Notes under the pieces: model-generated | The model's database searches: none | What the model was told of the DNA's origin: nothing | What the model saw: only the letters and a program-made list of their open reading frames with translations | Assembly (NCBI GenBank): GCA_964507185.1 | Contig: CAZDOY010000010.1 | Coordinates: 21,506 to 85,505, forward strand | Direction: 5' to 3' | Origin: CAVRTJ01 sp964507185 | GTDB taxonomy: Bacteria > Acidobacteriota > UBA4820 > DSQY01 | DNA: 64,000 nt | Program-made: the position numbers and the translations under genes | Shown here: positions 32,949 to 41,250 of the stretch, piece by piece | Layout: every line of letters starts with the position of its first letter | How positions within the stretch are numbered: position 1 is the stretch's first letter

Positions 32949-33605
32949 CTAGGACACGATGCCCAGAAGAACGGAAACCGGGATGGAAATGTAGCCCGCG
33001 GCCAGCACAACGGCAACGACGGCGGCCACGATCTTCCTCGCCCGGTTGTATTTTGGGTGGTTGATGCCGAGGGTCTGGAGCATGCTCCAGATCCCGTGGA
33101 AGAGGTGGTAACCCAACGCCAGCATCGCGACGATGTAAACCGCTGAAATGGCCGGGTTCCTGAAGGCCTCCACGACGTTCCTGTAGACGTCCGTGTGGCT
33201 GAAACCCGGTCCCGTGGTGAGGAAGGTGAACATCATCAGGTGGTAGATGATGTACAGGAAGATGATCGGCCCGCTGAAGATCATGGTCCTGGCCGCGTAG
33301 CCGGTTTCCAGGTTCACCTTCACCGCGTACCCCACGGGCCTGGCCTTCCAGTTGGCGATCGTGATCTGGATGGCCGCCAGGATGTGCAGCACCAGGGCCG
33401 TCGCCATCACGATCCTCACACCCCACAGCAGTTCTCCCGTACTCTTCAGGAAGGCCGCGTACGCGTTCAGGCGCTCGGGGCCAATGAAGATCTGGAGATT
33501 GCCGAGGAGGTGTCCGCAAAGGAAGAGGAACAGCATCGCCCCCGTCACGGCCATCACAATCTTCTTTCCGACGGTACTCCTGTAGAACGTCATCGAACGG
33601 GCCAT
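32949..33605 (-). CDS. sdhC: Succinate dehydrogenase cytochrome b subunit, diheme type B
   Basis: This 218-residue membrane protein has five hydrophobic segments and candidate heme-axial histidines in FLFLCGHLLGNL, LVLHILAAIQ, YIIYHLMMFTF and GYHLFHGIWSML. This is the four-His diheme pattern of the single cytochrome b subunit in type B enzymes. The ATG at 33605 has AAGGAG upstream. Gene order sdhC-sdhA-sdhB on the minus strand matches FrdCAB of Wolinella and related operons. Menaquinone is the expected partner. Confidence 0.93.
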   Translation of the reverse strand: MARSMTFYRSTVGKKIVMAVTGAMLFLFLCGHLLGNLQIFIGPERLNAYAAFLKSTGELLWGVRIVMATALVLHILAAIQITIANWKARPVGYAVKVNLETGYAARTMIFSGPIIFLYIIYHLMMFTFLTTGPGFSHTDVYRNVVEAFRNPAISAVYIVAMLALGYHLFHGIWSMLQTLGINHPKYNRARKIVAAVVAVVLAAGYISIPVSVLLGIVS

Positions 33606-34074
33606 AGACCGCTCCTTTTTGAATGAAGCCTCACGTTCGCAAATTGTGCCTCGCGGCGCGCCCATTGGTAAGATGGCAAAAGTTCTTGAACCCCCCGAGG
33701 AAAACGGCACCCCAAAAAGAGGAACCCAATATACCGCCGCGCGAGGCGGGACGCAACCGGGAAGAATTTGGGGTCTGGGAATTGGGATTTGAAGGTCGGC
33801 GGACGGCATGCCTTCGAAGCAGGGATGAACAGGATAGTAGGACGGGAGGACAGCTGGTTGTTGGGTTATGCGCCGTGAGCTTCACGAAGAGACACCGTTT
33901 TCTCCCGGCGCTCCCTGCGCTGAACGTCTCTTCACTACAAATCTTCACCTCCCAACTTTCACTCCTTAGTCTGCGTCGAAAGACGCAGGGGGAGGAGGGA
34001 CAGGGGAGCCTGGAGGACTGGAAGCGTGCTTCCCCAAAAAACCTGTTCACGAACTAAACACCAGACACAAAACA
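33606..34074. repeat. Intergenic mosaic repeat, copy 9 (repeat part about 33765-34074)
   Basis: Inverted-type heptads (TTGGGGTCTGGGAATTGGGA, 33767-33790) and GGCATGCCTTCGAAGCAGGG lead to GATGAACAGGATAGTAGGAC, the inverse of the TCCCTGTTCAT module of copy 6. ACTAAAC-type heptads (ACTAAACACCAGACACAAAA, 34054-34081) run into the end of the hydrolase gene. No gene is visible. Confidence 0.7.
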
Positions 34075-35079
34075 CTAAACACCGGACCCGTCCAGCGCCG
34101 CGAAGGAATCGGCGACGGCGTCCTGAAAGGCCCTTCTCTTGAACAGGAATGCCGTCACGTGCCCTGCGTCCAGCCATCTCAACGTCGATCCCTTCCAGTG
34201 GGCGTGCAGCGCTTCGGGGGACCAGGAGGGAATGTAGGCATCCCTCCGCGCAGATACGAGAAAGGCCGCGGCGGGTTCGGCCGGAACGCCGTATCGCCGG
34301 AGATCCGTGACACCGAGCAACTCGCGCATCCTCGCCACGGCCTCCTCCGGCCGCAGGCAGGTGCCGTCCAGCGCGCCCCAGTCGCAATGGTCCATCAGCA
34401 ATCCCTCCGTGAAGACGACCTGCGCGGAGTGGGGCGCGATGCAGGGAGAAACGGCCAGCGGCTCGGGCCAGAGCGCGGCGACGCTCGCGGCCATATGGCC
34501 GCCCATGCTTATGCCGGAAACCCCAAGCTTCGTGAACCCATGGCTCTTGAGCCAACGGAGCAGCGCGAGACCTTCCTGCACCGTGGAGGCGCCCATCATC
34601 CAGAGATCCGCAAACGTTCTCAACGCTTTCCCCTTCTGGCCGGCGGGCCTGCGCTCGCCGTAGAAGCTGTTTTCAAGCAACAGGCCTGCCATCCCCCTTT
34701 CCGCCAGCGGCAGGGCCATGCTCCTTCGTCGCCGGCCGAAGCCCTGGTCTCCCGTGGCGGCAAAGTGGATGCAGATCGGCGTTTCACGGGTCCAGCCTCG
34801 CGGGAGGACGACCTCGATCTGCGCAGCACGGCAGCGCGCCGGAAAAGACGCACACTCGAAAGGGCTCTGGAAGCTTCCCTGCGAGAAGTTGATTCCGCCT
34901 TCCCGGTATTCCCGATTCCAGATAACGTCGATCTCCGCCGGTGGACGGTATTTCGCGCCCTCCCTGTCCTGGACGAGCAGTTCAGAGAGCTCACCCCAGC
35001 CTTCCTGGAAGAAGCTGGTCCCGTTCGCTATCCTTCCGTAGATCCTGTCTATAACGCTCGTGTCGCCGGACAACCCCAT
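34075..35079 (-). CDS. Alpha/beta hydrolase, ABHD18-like
   Basis: This 334-residue protein has an alpha/beta-hydrolase core: a nucleophile elbow GVSGISMGGHMAAS (G-x-S-x-G), an acid candidate in SARRDAYIPSW and a His in LDAGHVTAFLF. The N-terminal segment RSMALPLAERGMAGLLLENS with FYGERRP resembles the ABHD18/DUF2048 family, whose function is largely unknown. The ATG at 35079 has a GGAGGAG site; an overlapping GTG just upstream is an alternative. Its end is preceded by repeat-derived sequence, so the C-terminal few residues may be altered by it. Confidence 0.8.
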   Translation of the reverse strand: MGLSGDTSVIDRIYGRIANGTSFFQEGWGELSELLVQDREGAKYRPPAEIDVIWNREYREGGINFSQGSFQSPFECASFPARCRAAQIEVVLPRGWTRETPICIHFAATGDQGFGRRRRSMALPLAERGMAGLLLENSFYGERRPAGQKGKALRTFADLWMMGASTVQEGLALLRWLKSHGFTKLGVSGISMGGHMAASVAALWPEPLAVSPCIAPHSAQVVFTEGLLMDHCDWGALDGTCLRPEEAVARMRELLGVTDLRRYGVPAEPAAAFLVSARRDAYIPSWSPEALHAHWKGSTLRWLDAGHVTAFLFKRRAFQDAVADSFAALDGSGV

Positions 35080-35172
35080 CACGTGTTCTCCTCCACGCCG
35101 AAGCGCCGTGGCCTTCTTATCGGCCCTGCCGGCTATTCTACGCCGAAGCCCGGGAGCCTTCATGACCGGAGG

Positions 35173-35201
35173 TTGCGCGCCGACGAGTGTAGATTTATTA
35201 T
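35173..35201 (+). promoter_or_regulatory. Candidate promoter of the electron-transfer locus
   Basis: TTGCGC (35173-35178) and TATTAT (35196-35201) are spaced 17 bp apart at the left edge of an AT-rich island. Transcription would begin close to the ATG at 35210 and give a leader of about 575 nt before the porin gene. Confidence 0.45.
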
Positions 35202-35209
35202 ACATACTT

Positions 35210-35389
35210 ATGAAACACGCTCATTTGCTCTTAGTCGTTGCTTGTAGTTTCACGTGCCTCTGGTTGGCCGTAATGCTTGTAAGTGCAACGTTTATCCCGA
35301 CCCCTCTTCGTTTGAGGGATAGCCTGGCCGCGAGCGGTCCCCGGAACCGCTTGCAAAATGATGTAGTCTCTTTTAATTTAGGAGGATAG
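35210..35389 (+). CDS. Possible 59-residue membrane peptide in the leader of the electron-transfer locus
   Basis: The ORF encodes one hydrophobic helix near the N-terminus (HLLLVVACSFTCLWLAVMLV) and a polar tail ending FNLGG. The ATG lies only 8 bp after the candidate -10 site and has no ribosome site, so it would be leaderless or not translated at all. Composition is AT-rich compared with the flanking genes. I do not recognise it. It could be a signal-anchored small protein or chance. Confidence 0.35.
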   Translation: MKHAHLLLVVACSFTCLWLAVMLVSATFIPTPLRLRDSLAASGPRNRLQNDVVSFNLGG

Positions 35390-35710
35390 GAGGCATCAAA
35401 ACGTCGAAAGAGCAAGGTGAGGGGTATATGACTCAGGGACGCGATAGCCACCGTCCACTGATCTTAGGTGCTGTATTGTCAGTACATATCATGTGTCACG
35501 CGGTAGTGATTTTAAATGTGTTGAATATTTCACCATTTGACCCGTGGTAGCCTTGGGGTATTTGACCCGCGCCTGAAAATCCAGTCTAATAGCTCTAGAA
35601 GGACTTGAGGGGGTTGCTTATCTTGGAGGCCAGGCAAACTCCCGATTTCTACCGGTCAGGAGTTTGTCGGGGTAGCTGCAGGAAGGCACACAGGAGAAGG
35701 GACAATTCAG
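35390..35710 (+). promoter_or_regulatory. AT-rich untranslated leader with repeats and a hairpin
   Basis: No gene is visible. ATTTGACCCG occurs twice, at 35535-35544 and 35560-35569, as a 25-bp-spaced direct repeat. CAAACTCC (35635-35642) pairs with GGAGTTTG (35659-35666) to form an 8-bp stem. The base composition is clearly lower in GC than the genes around it. The leader probably carries control elements for the cytochrome operon, but I could not assign a riboswitch class. Confidence 0.5.
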
Positions 35711-35788
35711 ATGGAATTTCATAACGATAATTCGGAGACGAGGGCCTATACGCACCTGACCCTCCGCCGCTCGAGGAGGGTCAATTGA
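35711..35788 (+). CDS. 25-residue leader ORF coupled to the porin gene
   Basis: The ORF starts at an ATG with AGGAGAAGGG upstream and encodes MEFHNDNSETRAYTHLTLRR plus SRRVN. Its TGA overlaps the TTG start of the porin as TTGA, and the porin ribosome site GGAGGG (35774-35780) lies inside the ORF. The arrangement suits translational coupling or attenuation. No similarity is recognised. Confidence 0.5.
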   Translation: MEFHNDNSETRAYTHLTLRRSRRVN

Positions 35789-37656
35789 ATCTTTCGCGAT
35801 TCGGGTGGAAAGCGCTTTGTATGGTAGGTGCCATGGCCGTGGTCTGCCCTCTGCTTCCCAGGGCCCAGCAATGGACCGGAGACGTGGGCGGCGGGTACAC
35901 ATGGCAGAACGTCAGCGGCAACGAGAACAGCTACCGCAGCCAGTATGGGGAGCAACAGGGATTTCTCCTCGATGACTTCCACCTGGCTTACACGCCTCAG
36001 AAAGACGGCTCGGAGCGCTTCAGCCTCAAAGCCTGGGGGTTTGGCGGGGCGGAGCCGGATCAGCACGCGCTGCTGATGTTCCGGCCGAATTCCGCCTGGA
36101 CGTTCAACCTGAACTACGACCGGCGCGATTCCTATTTCAACCTGGACACCGGCAACCTGGGCGGAAACCACGCCGACTGGAACATCGCGCGCTGGACAGG
36201 CAACGTCAGGTACGACGGATGGTCGGCCCTGAGGTTGTCGCTGGTGTTGCGCTACGTCCGCCGGGACGGCACCGTCGACCGACCCCTCTATGGTCTCGCC
36301 GAATTCTATCCCATGCGGGTGAATCTCGACGAGAACATGAAGGAAGCCACGCTGCGTCTGGAAACCAAGACCTTCCCCGTCCACATCATCTTCGAGCAGT
36401 CCCAGGCGCGCTACGAGCGCGAAGACCGCTGGGCACCGCTTGGGAGTCAGGCCTATGACGGTACCGATCCCGACGTGCTCAACAGGCTCGAGACCAACCG
36501 AAAGGACAAGCAGGACGTCCCCACGACCCGGTTGATGGCGGCTTACAGAGGGCACAGGATGGAGATCGCGGGGGCCTTCATGTACAGCTCCATCGACCTC
36601 CATTCGACGGGGACGGCCTGGCAGGGCTTCGGCATCGGAGGCGGCCAGACGGGCACCGTCACCTACATCGATGACCTCATCAGCTCGGCCCAGCAGGACG
36701 TGAAGGCCGGCAATCTGCACATGGGCTTCGATCTGGGGGCGGGTTGGATCCTGCGCCTGTCCGGTGACTACCGCAACACGACGGCGGACTCCAGCCAGAT
36801 CGGCGAGAGGCTAATCCGGCTTGCAAACCCTGCCGGCTGGGGCTTCGATCTGTCCGATCCCGTGAACGAGTCGGGCGTCTTCGACGTGAAGGACCAGACG
36901 GGACGCGTCGAGATCGAACACAGGGGCACCAACTGGTCCGTCTGGGGCGGCGGCTTCACGGGAACCCGCGACGTCTCGTGGCGCAGGACCAATAGCGATA
37001 CCGGCGAGAATGTGAGTCGCGACAGCAACGGCTACCTCGTGGGTGCTTCCTGGTCCTTCAACCGCAGCATGAGCCTGAACGGCGAGTACGAACACGGGAC
37101 CTTCGAGCAGTACATCTTCAGAACGGACCCCGAGAAGGTCGACAGGCTGACCCTGAGACTCCGGTCCAACCTGGGAGGGGGCTGGGATGCCACCGCCAGG
37201 ATCCGCACGGAACGCTCGGACAACCCGTCGTCGGTAAGCGGCCTGAACCACTCTTCAGACGCCTTCGGCTTCACGGTGGGCTGGAATTCGAAAGACGGGA
37301 CCAACGGCTTCGGCTTCGACGCGGATCAAACCGACTTGACGACGGACACCGGTATCGTCCTCCCCAACGGCGGCGCGGGCCTTTCCAGGTACGACCTCAA
37401 CCTCGTCACTCTGGGGCTCCACGGCCACACCCAATTAGGCCCGGTAAGGCTCTTCGGCAATTTCGTCCGCCTGCGCGACGAGGGCCGCAGCTGGCCCATG
37501 CGTTCATGGAACGGCTTGGTGCGCGCCGCCCTCGAAGGCCCCAAAGGTACCGAGTTCTCACTATTCGCCCAGTATCGAACCTATCACCAGAGCAAGAACA
37601 CGCTGGACGACTTCAATGCAACCCGCTACGGCCTGATCATCCGGTGGAGGTTCTAA
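35785..37656 (+). CDS. MtrB/PioB-family outer-membrane porin of a porin-cytochrome conduit
   Basis: This 623-residue protein has a signal peptide (hydrophobic residues about 10-25) and then alternating beta strands through to a C-terminal aromatic residue (LIIRWRF), as in outer-membrane barrels. VGGGYTWQNVSGNENSYRSQ near the N-terminus is typical of the decaheme-associated MtrB/PioB family; the N-terminal CxxC of Shewanella MtrB is absent. The protein should enclose the decaheme cytochrome encoded next, so electrons can cross the outer membrane. The start is a TTG with GGAGGG upstream, overlapping the leader ORF stop. TAATG joins it to the cytochrome gene. Confidence 0.88.
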   Translation: MNLSRFGWKALCMVGAMAVVCPLLPRAQQWTGDVGGGYTWQNVSGNENSYRSQYGEQQGFLLDDFHLAYTPQKDGSERFSLKAWGFGGAEPDQHALLMFRPNSAWTFNLNYDRRDSYFNLDTGNLGGNHADWNIARWTGNVRYDGWSALRLSLVLRYVRRDGTVDRPLYGLAEFYPMRVNLDENMKEATLRLETKTFPVHIIFEQSQARYEREDRWAPLGSQAYDGTDPDVLNRLETNRKDKQDVPTTRLMAAYRGHRMEIAGAFMYSSIDLHSTGTAWQGFGIGGGQTGTVTYIDDLISSAQQDVKAGNLHMGFDLGAGWILRLSGDYRNTTADSSQIGERLIRLANPAGWGFDLSDPVNESGVFDVKDQTGRVEIEHRGTNWSVWGGGFTGTRDVSWRRTNSDTGENVSRDSNGYLVGASWSFNRSMSLNGEYEHGTFEQYIFRTDPEKVDRLTLRLRSNLGGGWDATARIRTERSDNPSSVSGLNHSSDAFGFTVGWNSKDGTNGFGFDADQTDLTTDTGIVLPNGGAGLSRYDLNLVTLGLHGHTQLGPVRLFGNFVRLRDEGRSWPMRSWNGLVRAALEGPKGTEFSLFAQYRTYHQSKNTLDDFNATRYGLIIRWRF

Positions 37657-38501
37657 TGAAGTTCAAGACGACAATCCCCTGGATACTGGTGATTCTGCTG
37701 CCGGCCGTGATGATCCTGGCTCAGGACACGAAAGAACCCATCGGAATGGACACCTGCGCCATGTGCCATCCGGACGTGGTGGAGAGCTTTGCCAAGGGCC
37801 CCCACGGCAGGGCCATGGCCGCACGTTCCAAGGCCACCCTCGAACGCGCCTGCGAAACCTGTCACGGCCCCGCGGCGGCGCACGTCGACAATCCCACGAC
37901 CAAGAACATAAACCGTCACCCCGCGCCCGCCGCCTGCCTCTCCTGTCATTCGCAGCAGTCGGGCTTCATGTCCCTTACGACGCCTGCGCACATCCGCAAG
38001 GGCGTCGAGTGCCTCGATTGCCACGTGCCGGGCCACAAAGCGCCGCCGGCCAAGCCCCTGCTGGCCGCCGAACCGCGGGTCCTCTGCGCCACGTGCCACA
38101 GGCAGGAAGCGGCCCAGTTCGAACTGCCTTTCGCGCACCGCGAGGGCTCCAAGCCCTTCGAGTGCACAGACTGCCACTCCCTGCACGGAACCACTCACCA
38201 GGGCAGCCTTCTCCAGGCGGGGAACGGCGGCTCCTGCATCGGATGCCACACCGAGAAGGCCGGCCCCTTCATCTACCCGCACCCGCCGCGCGAGGTAAAC
38301 GGATGCCTCGATTGCCACCAGCCGCACGGGTCGGTCAACCCCGCCCTGCTGATCCGGCACCGCGTGAGCGACCTCTGTCTCGAGTGCCACACTAACGTTC
38401 CTTCGTTCCATGACCTAACCAAGAAGCACTACCGAAACTGCCAGACATGCCACGTAGCCGTCCACGGGTCCAACCATGACCCGAGACTTTTCGAGGACTA
38501 A
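37656..38501 (+). CDS. Decaheme c-type cytochrome, MtrA/DmsE-like
   Basis: This 281-residue protein has a signal peptide (residues 1-22) and exactly ten CxxCH heme sites: CAMCH, CETCH, CLSCH, CLDCH, CATCH, CTDCH, CIGCH, CLDCH, CLECH and CQTCH. Ten hemes and this length match DmsE/MtrA, the periplasmic side of the Mtr electron conduit, which inserts into the MtrB barrel. GGTGGAGG precedes the ATG, which shares one base with the porin stop. The expected role is electron transfer across the outer membrane to extracellular oxidised metals or other acceptors, or the reverse as in PioA. Confidence 0.95.
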   Translation: MKFKTTIPWILVILLPAVMILAQDTKEPIGMDTCAMCHPDVVESFAKGPHGRAMAARSKATLERACETCHGPAAAHVDNPTTKNINRHPAPAACLSCHSQQSGFMSLTTPAHIRKGVECLDCHVPGHKAPPAKPLLAAEPRVLCATCHRQEAAQFELPFAHREGSKPFECTDCHSLHGTTHQGSLLQAGNGGSCIGCHTEKAGPFIYPHPPREVNGCLDCHQPHGSVNPALLIRHRVSDLCLECHTNVPSFHDLTKKHYRNCQTCHVAVHGSNHDPRLFED

Positions 38502-38523
38502 TCTTGTCAGGAAAGGGGGCACC

Positions 38524-40374
38524 ATGAAACGACTGTTGGTAATCACCACAATGACCCTGCTGATCGGGTCGACCGTCATGGCCGTGAGACCCATCCAGAT
38601 GGCCGCCGCACACAAGGCGAAGCCGCCCGTGATGGTACCGGTCCCTCAGCAGACCAGCATGCTGAAACTGCTCCAGAGCCGGTACTCCCAGGCCCAGTTG
38701 GCCGCGGGAACATTCGTCGGGTCTGAGTTCTGCCTGGCGTGCCACACCGGCGCCATCGCTCCGGACGAAAGAGAGTGGCGCGACACCAATCACGCCCACG
38801 TGTTGCGCAAGCCCATGGGGATGTATTCCCTGCAGCCGGGCGAGGGCGTTCTCGCAAACTACCTCGGCGATCCCGCCAAGGACGACTTCATGATGGGCCT
38901 GGACTTCAACCAGTTAAGCGGCACTCCGTTCGACGACCTGAAGCCCAACGCGCCCATCCTCTCCTACGACGCCGCCACGGACCAGTACTACATCCAGCTC
39001 GGACCCAGCGGCATCAAGCTGCTCGTTGCCGCCACCTGGGCAGGCATGAGCGTTGGCAACGGCCAGCGCTACATGGTCCGCATCCCCGTGACTGATACGC
39101 CCACGGGCTACAGCAACGCGATTTACTTCGCGCCCTTCGCCTGGAGCGGCCACGGTTACAGCAGCAACGCCTCCGCGTGGTACGACGGCAGCACGCCCAA
39201 GTACGCGCCGGGCATCGCCAGCACGGCCCTCGATTCCCTCCAGGGCCAGAACTACCTCAAGAACTGCGCCGGCTGTCACATCACCGGCATCCGCAGCAAC
39301 GGCGTCACGCCCCAGGGCGAATACGTGACCCATCCCTATCCTGCGGTCCTCGTTCCGCCGAACAGCCCCGATTACCCGGACCTGGACGGTGACGGAATTC
39401 CGGACATGGCCAACATAGGCTGCGAGAGCTGCCACGGGCCCGGCTCCGCACACATCCTCGGCGGCGGCGACCCCACCAAGATCGTCAATCCCGTGGACAT
39501 CTCCAACAACCAGCAGCGCTCTGAGACGTGCCTCCAGTGCCACGTCGAGATCGCCTCGGCCCCCAACAAGACCTGGGGCTACACATACGACGAAACCGAC
39601 AACAAGCCCTTCGTGATGACCAACCCTCCGGACGACCTGTCCAAGTACCAGGTCTTCACCGGTGAGAAGTGGCCCGACGGCGTCCACTATCTCGCCGAGC
39701 GCATCGATGACTTCAAGAGCAGCGCGCACTACCAGGGCGCCCACGGCATCGCCTGCAACGACTGCCACGACGCTATGGCCGAAACGCAGAACCCGGCGCA
39801 GGTCCGTGACGTCGTGTCGCACAGTGGCATTACCGTGACCAATGCCAACGTAAACGACGACAGCTTCTGCCTGGCCTGCCACCACGATCCCTACTTTGCT
39901 GCGGGCGAAGTGACCGGCCAGGACGTGATCGATTGGAAGAGCGCGGGCTTCGACGCGCCCATTCCGGACAAGATCCGCGACGCCATCGAAGAGCACACGC
40001 ATCACCCCTACGGCGCCACCCGGATGCTCGGCCTGTCGCGCTGCATCGAGTGCCACATGGCGCCCTCGTCGGGCCACGGTACCATCGGCGGCTACAGCCA
40101 CACCTTCTACCCGGCGCGGCCCGAGGACACCATCACCTACGCCGACGTCACCGGTCTCGAGTACGGCGCCACGGGCAACCCGAACTCCTGCTCCGCGTCC
40201 TGCCACCGCGGCAAGGTCATCCTCTGGAGCGACGTCCCGGCGAACCTCACACCCACCAGCATGAAGTTCGGGACCGCCAACGAAGTCAAGCTGGCCAACC
40301 ACCTGGTCCAGTACTTCGGCCCCGGCGGCCTCTGGTGGGACACCACCCCTGCGAGCGCAAGCGCGCAGAAGTAA
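38524..40374 (+). CDS. Large secreted multiheme cytochrome, seven CxxCH plus one CX3CH
   Basis: This 616-residue protein has a signal peptide (residues 1-20). Seven CxxCH sites are present: CLACH, CAGCH, CESCH, CLQCH, CNDCH, CLACH and CIECH. An eighth site reads CSASCH (residues 556-561), with three residues between the cysteines. Long Gly/Asp/Asn/Tyr-rich stretches between hemes 1 and 2 form a separate domain. HGYSSNASAWYDGSTPKY and a DxDGDGIPD calcium-type loop (LDGDGIPD) are visible. It has no match to OmcA or MtrC by eye. It follows the MtrA-like gene by 22 bp and is the best candidate for the extracellular or periplasmic partner of the conduit. A strong terminator follows. Confidence 0.87.
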   Translation: MKRLLVITTMTLLIGSTVMAVRPIQMAAAHKAKPPVMVPVPQQTSMLKLLQSRYSQAQLAAGTFVGSEFCLACHTGAIAPDEREWRDTNHAHVLRKPMGMYSLQPGEGVLANYLGDPAKDDFMMGLDFNQLSGTPFDDLKPNAPILSYDAATDQYYIQLGPSGIKLLVAATWAGMSVGNGQRYMVRIPVTDTPTGYSNAIYFAPFAWSGHGYSSNASAWYDGSTPKYAPGIASTALDSLQGQNYLKNCAGCHITGIRSNGVTPQGEYVTHPYPAVLVPPNSPDYPDLDGDGIPDMANIGCESCHGPGSAHILGGGDPTKIVNPVDISNNQQRSETCLQCHVEIASAPNKTWGYTYDETDNKPFVMTNPPDDLSKYQVFTGEKWPDGVHYLAERIDDFKSSAHYQGAHGIACNDCHDAMAETQNPAQVRDVVSHSGITVTNANVNDDSFCLACHHDPYFAAGEVTGQDVIDWKSAGFDAPIPDKIRDAIEEHTHHPYGATRMLGLSRCIECHMAPSSGHGTIGGYSHTFYPARPEDTITYADVTGLEYGATGNPNSCSASCHRGKVILWSDVPANLTPTSMKFGTANEVKLANHLVQYFGPGGLWWDTTPASASAQK

Positions 40375-40396
40375 AGTCTTCTCGACTCGTTTCAAC

Positions 40397-40427
40397 GGGG
40401 ACCCTTCGGGGTCCCCATTTTCTTTTC
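40397..40427 (+). terminator. Intrinsic terminator with TTCG loop
   Basis: GGGGACCC and GGGTCCCC pair around a TTCG tetraloop (40397-40416), and ATTTTCTTTTC follows. It ends the porin-cytochrome operon, 22 bp after the last stop. Confidence 0.93.
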
Positions 40428-40443
40428 TCGGGAGGTGCGGAAC

Positions 40444-41196
40444 ATGGCAGGCGGACGGAATTCCGTTTCGGGCAGAACCACCAGCCGCCGTGAGTTTACA
40501 ACCTGGATGGGCAAGGCCGCGGCCCTGTCCATCGCCGCGGCCGCTCTGGCCTCCTGCAAAGGCAGGACCCTCATCTTCTCGTCGTCCGGCGGCGACGGAG
40601 AACCGGCGGGCCCCGCCGGCTTTGCATTTTCACCGCCCCCATCCGGGACGACCCTGAACAGGCGTTGGCCCGTTAGGACGGTGGACGAACAGGATCTCAG
40701 GTCCATCCTGGGCTCGTGGCGCCTTCGGATCGACGGCATGGTCGAACGGCCGGCGGATATGACCTTTGCCGACGTCGTGAGGCTGAAACGCAGGGACCAG
40801 ACCACGGACCTCCACTGCGTGGAGGGGTGGTCCGTCTTCGACATCCCCTGGAACGGCGTGGGCCTGGATACCATCGCCGAGATGGTCGGGCCGCTACCGC
40901 GCGCCACGCACGTCACCTTCCATACGCTTCGCGGCGTCTATAACGAATCCATTCCCCTGTCGGTCGCACTGGAACCCAGGTCCATCCTCGCGTACGGCAT
41001 CACCGGGGCGACGCTCCCCCTGGCGCACGGTTTTCCCGTCCGCCTTGTCGTGCCGAGACTTCTGGGCTACAAGAACGCGAAGTACGTGGAGCGCATCGAG
41101 TTCACGGACCACGCGGAGCTGGCTTATTGGACGGTGCGTGGGTACGGGTACGCGGGTGAAGTACCCCCCGCGAGGCTCCGCCCCGGACGCTGGTGA
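40444..41196 (+). CDS. Tat-exported lipoprotein with sulfite-oxidase-type molybdopterin domain
   Basis: This 250-residue protein has a twin-arginine signal (TSRREFTTWMG) followed by a lipobox-like LASC, so it should be a Tat-exported lipoprotein. The rest is a sulfite oxidase/YedY (MsrP)-like molybdopterin domain: GMVERPADMTFADV, DLHCVEGWSVFDIPWNGV with the Mo-ligand Cys, and HGFPVRLVVPRLLGYKNAKY. MsrP reduces methionine sulfoxide in periplasmic proteins; other family members oxidise sulfite. Its membrane heme partner (MsrQ-like) is not next to it. It follows the cytochrome operon after a terminator, which suggests its own promoter or read-through. Confidence 0.85.
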   Translation: MAGGRNSVSGRTTSRREFTTWMGKAAALSIAAAALASCKGRTLIFSSSGGDGEPAGPAGFAFSPPPSGTTLNRRWPVRTVDEQDLRSILGSWRLRIDGMVERPADMTFADVVRLKRRDQTTDLHCVEGWSVFDIPWNGVGLDTIAEMVGPLPRATHVTFHTLRGVYNESIPLSVALEPRSILAYGITGATLPLAHGFPVRLVVPRLLGYKNAKYVERIEFTDHAELAYWTVRGYGYAGEVPPARLRPGRW

Positions 41197-41250
41197 CGGT
41201 CTCCGCCCCAGGGCCTCGCGGCATCCGGGGGGCCGGAGCCTTCATCGTGA

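Noticed and set aside
35390..35470. Partial resemblance of GAAAG...AGGGACGCGATAGCCACCG to a c-di-GMP-I (GEMM) riboswitch core before the cytochrome operon
   Set aside because: The GGGCAAACC half of the core is missing and the ACGCAAAGCC element is altered to ACGCGATAGCC, so I cannot support it. An Infernal search with the GEMM model over 35380-35700 would decide.
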